Source: Candidatus Zipacnadia bacterium (lineage in GTDB: Bacteria > Armatimonadota > Zipacnadia > Zipacnadales > UBA5352). From it: a DNA stretch of 6,539 nt. The notes below the pieces were generated by a model. It worked only from the letters and a program-made list of their open reading frames with translations. It did no database searches and was not told the DNA's origin. Location: the NCBI GenBank assembly GCA_029820915.1, contig JALGUI010000270.1:1-6539 (forward strand). Direction: 5' to 3'. Numbering within the stretch: the stretch's first letter is position 1; the number at the start of each line of letters is the position of its first letter. The translations under genes and the position numbers were made by a program. This document shows, in pieces, positions 3,598-6,539 of the stretch.

Positions 3598-6539
3598 ATG
3601 CTGAGGACCGCAATCGTGCTGGCCGCGCTCGTCGTCGCGTACGGGACCGCGCGCGCGCAGACGCTTCAGTTCCAGGCGGAACTCACCGCGCGCGGCCACC
3701 TCGAGGACCAGATCGCCGAGCTGCCCGTGGACCTGCTCGCGGTCAGGGACGTGCTCGGCCACGACCTGACCTCGGGCGACTGGTCCGCCGAAGTCGTGGC
3801 TGCGGGCTCGGACGAGCCGGCCGTATCGCAGACGCACTTCGAGCGGGGCGAGGACGGCTCGGCCGTGCGCGCCCGCGTGACCTGGCTGGTGTCGGGGGAG
3901 TTCGAGACGGGCGCGACGCGTGGCTACCTCGTGACCCTCGGCGCACCGCGGCGCGAGCCGGCCCAGGCCGCCGTCGAGGTCCGGCGGACAGACAACGAGA
4001 TCATCGTGCGCACGCCGCACTTCGTGGCCCACCACGCTCTGGCTGCGGGCGGCCTGCTGGGCACGGTCGAGTTCGCCGGCGGCGGCTCGCTGCCCATGCG
4101 GATGAACGACCGCCTGTGGGACGAGGGTCGCGGCGGCTGGAACCTGACCAACGACCGCGAGCCAAATGTCGAGGTGGTCACGGACGGTCCGCTGATGGCG
4201 ATCATCCGCACGAGCGCGCGCTACTGCAATGGCGAGGGGCAGCCCGCGCCGGGCGAGCCACGGGCCACCTACGAGTTCGCCTACAGCGCCTTCGCGCCCA
4301 AGGTGCGCATGCACGCGACGGTGAGCCAGCAGGGCGGCCCGAACTGGGGCCAGGTGCACGTCTTCGAGATGTACCACAAGACCGACGAGCCCTTCTTCGA
4401 GCAGGTCGCGTGGTCGCCGCCGCTGGAGAGCATCGACTTCGTGGACGAGCTGTACGGCATTCACACCGGCCTGTCGGGCCACGGCGTCTACGTGCACGGG
4501 CCTTGGCACACCTTCCGCAACGGCGCCGTCAGCTTCGACGCGACGCTCTACCTCGGGCCGTCAGGCGGCTCGGTCCAGGCGTTGGCGGCGCGGCTCGACG
4601 ACCTGTCGTCGGGATGGGACGTGCGAGTGCGAGTACCGCTGATGGAGCAGGCTGTTGAGCAACTGCGCGACACCACCGCCATCGTGGAACCTTTGATAGA
4701 CGAGCGGCTCGAGGGCCGACAGGCCGCGCGCGCGCACTCGCTGGCCGGCGTGGCCCGCTGGTTCGCCGAGGAGGCCGGGCGCGCGGCGACGTCGCTCGAC
4801 GCCATCCGCGACTGGCAGGCCTCGCTGATCGCCGGCGGCGATGCCATCGGTGTCGTCTCGGCACAGTGGATCGTCGCCCAGCCGCCGGAGATCACGCCGG
4901 TCATCCGCCTCGATGACGCGAGCTGCGTGCTGGCGGGGGACGGCCTCGTGCTGCGGCTGAGCCGGGAGGACGGTGACGTGCGCCTGGCGCAGATCGGCCG
5001 CTTCGGGGACACATCGGCGAGCTTCCTCGCGCCGGGCGTGGAGACCGGCGACCTGTGGTCGCTGACCTTCCGCCGCGGGCAGACCGGCGAGATGGCGACC
5101 GTGTCGCCCGCGGGCGCCGGGGCCGTCAGTTGGGCGACGGAGGGCGAGGGCGATGAGGCGGCGCTGCGCATCGTGTGGCGGGGCTGCGACCTCGGCGACA
5201 TCGCGGACGGCGTGGACGTGACCGTAACCGTGCGGGTCGAGCGTGGCTCGAGCCTGTCCCACTGGTCGATCGCGTGGGAGAGCCGTGCGGAGGAGTTCGG
5301 TATCTGGCAGATCGACTTCCCGCGCATCGGCGGCATCGGCCCGGGCGGGCAGGTGTGTGTGCCCAACAAGTGGGGCACCCTCCACGACCTCCCGCTCGCG
5401 GGCTCGGGCTACCGGGGCCGGTACCCCAGCCAGGGCGCGTTCGCACAGATGATGTGCTACTGGCGCGACGGCGCCGGCCTCTATTACGCGGCCCACGATC
5501 CGGAGGCGGGCGTCAAGCAGCCGGCGGCGCTCAATGACGCCGGCGGCACCGTGGCCTTCGATCTGACCACCTTCCCGCCGGGCATGGGCGTGCCCGCCAA
5601 CGAGGGGGAGCTGGGCTACGAGGTCGCGGTGGGCGCCTTCGATGGCGACTGGTACGACGCGGCGAAGCTCTACCGCGCATGGGCCACGCGCCAGTTCTGG
5701 TGCCGCAAGGGGCCAATCGCCGAGCGCGAGGACATGGCGCAGTGGTGGAAGGACTGCTCCCTGTGCATCCGGCCCACCGGCGATCCTGAGCCGGTGCGTG
5801 AGATGGGCACGCGCCTGCAGGCGGCCTTCGACATGCCGGCGGTATTGCACTGGTACACGTGGCATCAGATCCCGTTCGACAACGACTATCCGGAGTACTT
5901 CCCCGTCAAGCCCGGGTTCGGCGACACCGTCGCGGCGCTGCAGGACGTCGGCGTGCACGTGATGCCCTACGTCAACGGGCATCTGTGGGACACCGACACT
6001 GCGAGCTGGGAGGCCGAGAACGCTATCCGCGGCGCGGCGCTGACGCCCGAGGGCGAGCTGTACATCGAGGGCTGGCAGAGCCAGGAGCACGCCGTGATGT
6101 GCCCGCACACGGAGAAGTGGCGGAGCAAGATGACGCAGATCGCGCTGCGGCTGGCGGGCGAGTACGGCTGCGACGGCATCTACCTCGACCAGATCGGCGC
6201 CGCGAGCCCGCGCCTGTGCTTCGCGACCGACCACGGCCACCCGGTGGGCGGCGGCGGCTTCTGGACGCGAGGCTACGACCGGCTGCTCGACGAGATGCGC
6301 GTCGCCTGCCACGAGGTCAACCCGCGCTTCGTCATGACCACCGAGAGCCAGGCCGAGCCCTACATGGCGGGGCTGGACGGGTGCCTGATGTGCAACATCG
6401 TCGGGGCGAACCAGGTGCCCCTGTTCTCGGCGATCTACGGCGGCTACACCCAGACCTTCGGGCGGCTCGGTGAGGTCGAGAACCCGGTCGCGTGCCGCAT
6501 GGAGCACGGGCAGGCCTTCGTCTTCGGCTCGATGATGGG
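3598..6539 (+). CDS. Large secreted DUF6259-like putative glycoside hydrolase, 3' end missing
   Basis: The frame is open for 980 codons to the window edge, with no stop. A signal peptide (MLRTAIVLAALVVAYG, likely cleavage ARA|Q after residue 20) sends it out of the cytoplasm. Residues about 21-700 look like beta-rich sandwich domains, as in carbohydrate-active enzymes, with a more helical stretch around 348-410. From about residue 700 the sequence looks like a glycosidase-type (beta/alpha)8 barrel: LHWYTWHQIPFD at 750-761 followed by YPEYFP, then MPYVNGHLWD (789-798), CDGIYLDQIG (858-867) and FVMTTES (911-917). I match this pattern to DUF6259 from memory. By analogy with clan GH-D-like and GH101-like barrels, Asp864 could be the nucleophile and Glu916 an acid or another active-site residue; this is inference. 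The substrate is probably a glycan but unknown. It is divergent from the oxidoreductase across 186 bp. The secretion call is strong, the barrel likely, the enzyme activity unproven. Confidence 0.85.
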   Translation, partial: MLRTAIVLAALVVAYGTARAQTLQFQAELTARGHLEDQIAELPVDLLAVRDVLGHDLTSGDWSAEVVAAGSDEPAVSQTHFERGEDGSAVRARVTWLVSGEFETGATRGYLVTLGAPRREPAQAAVEVRRTDNEIIVRTPHFVAHHALAAGGLLGTVEFAGGGSLPMRMNDRLWDEGRGGWNLTNDREPNVEVVTDGPLMAIIRTSARYCNGEGQPAPGEPRATYEFAYSAFAPKVRMHATVSQQGGPNWGQVHVFEMYHKTDEPFFEQVAWSPPLESIDFVDELYGIHTGLSGHGVYVHGPWHTFRNGAVSFDATLYLGPSGGSVQALAARLDDLSSGWDVRVRVPLMEQAVEQLRDTTAIVEPLIDERLEGRQAARAHSLAGVARWFAEEAGRAATSLDAIRDWQASLIAGGDAIGVVSAQWIVAQPPEITPVIRLDDASCVLAGDGLVLRLSREDGDVRLAQIGRFGDTSASFLAPGVETGDLWSLTFRRGQTGEMATVSPAGAGAVSWATEGEGDEAALRIVWRGCDLGDIADGVDVTVTVRVERGSSLSHWSIAWESRAEEFGIWQIDFPRIGGIGPGGQVCVPNKWGTLHDLPLAGSGYRGRYPSQGAFAQMMCYWRDGAGLYYAAHDPEAGVKQPAALNDAGGTVAFDLTTFPPGMGVPANEGELGYEVAVGAFDGDWYDAAKLYRAWATRQFWCRKGPIAEREDMAQWWKDCSLCIRPTGDPEPVREMGTRLQAAFDMPAVLHWYTWHQIPFDNDYPEYFPVKPGFGDTVAALQDVGVHVMPYVNGHLWDTDTASWEAENAIRGAALTPEGELYIEGWQSQEHAVMCPHTEKWRSKMTQIALRLAGEYGCDGIYLDQIGAASPRLCFATDHGHPVGGGGFWTRGYDRLLDEMRVACHEVNPRFVMTTESQAEPYMAGLDGCLMCNIVGANQVPLFSAIYGGYTQTFGRLGEVENPVACRMEHGQAFVFGSMM

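Noticed and set aside
3412..4509. An N-terminal extension of the oxidoreductase through the open frame upstream
   Set aside because: The frame runs antisense to the DUF6259-like gene. The Rossmann strand begins right after the ATG at 3411-3409, which has a strong ribosome site, and the resulting length is normal for the family.
4561..6507. A 648-codon open frame on the minus strand, antisense to the DUF6259-like gene
   Set aside because: It is a by-product of GC-rich codon use. The translation is rich in Arg, His, Ala and Val with no domain motif, while the plus strand gives a signal peptide and coherent barrel motifs.

Overview
The window is very GC-rich (roughly 70% by eye, G or C at most third codon positions). 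It carries two incomplete genes at its edges and two complete ones between them. No rRNA, tRNA, CRISPR array, insertion sequence or phage gene was seen. Secreted glycoside-hydrolase-like proteins of unknown function, a Gfo/Idh/MocA oxidoreductase and an exported ankyrin-repeat protein together are typical of uncultured, polysaccharide-degrading bacteria such as Planctomycetota, Armatimonadota, Hydrogenedentota or Lentisphaerota. That placement is inferred from gene content; there is no marker gene.

Layout. (1) At 1-391 on the minus strand lies the 5' part of a gene for an exported protein of unknown family. An exact 58-bp tandem duplication (241-298 and 299-356) breaks its frame, and removing one copy restores a clean frame to the window edge. 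(2) At 392-737 there is a divergent intergenic region with ribosome binding sites at both ends, a small hairpin, a weak ECF-type promoter candidate and a possible coding remnant. (3) At 738-2315 (+) is a complete exported protein of 525 residues made almost wholly of about 15 ankyrin repeats. (4) At 2341-3411 (-) is a complete Gfo/Idh/MocA-family NAD(P)-dependent oxidoreductase of 356 residues, convergent with the ankyrin gene and only 25 bp from it. (5) At 3412-3597 is a 186-bp divergent intergenic region with a small dyad near its centre. (6) From 3598 to the right edge (+) is a large secreted protein, 980 residues so far and with no stop, that resembles DUF6259 proteins: a signal peptide, a long beta-rich N-terminal part and a C-terminal glycosidase-like barrel.

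How they may work together (inference). The oxidoreductase and the large secreted protein are divergently transcribed from one short region, as expected for a locus where an exported enzyme acts on a glycan and a cytoplasmic oxidoreductase processes a released sugar or sugar acid. The ankyrin protein and the broken secreted gene form a second divergent pair with no obvious metabolic link. The clearest anomaly is the frame-breaking 58-bp duplication. I did not find convincing evidence of a new defence or mobile system.
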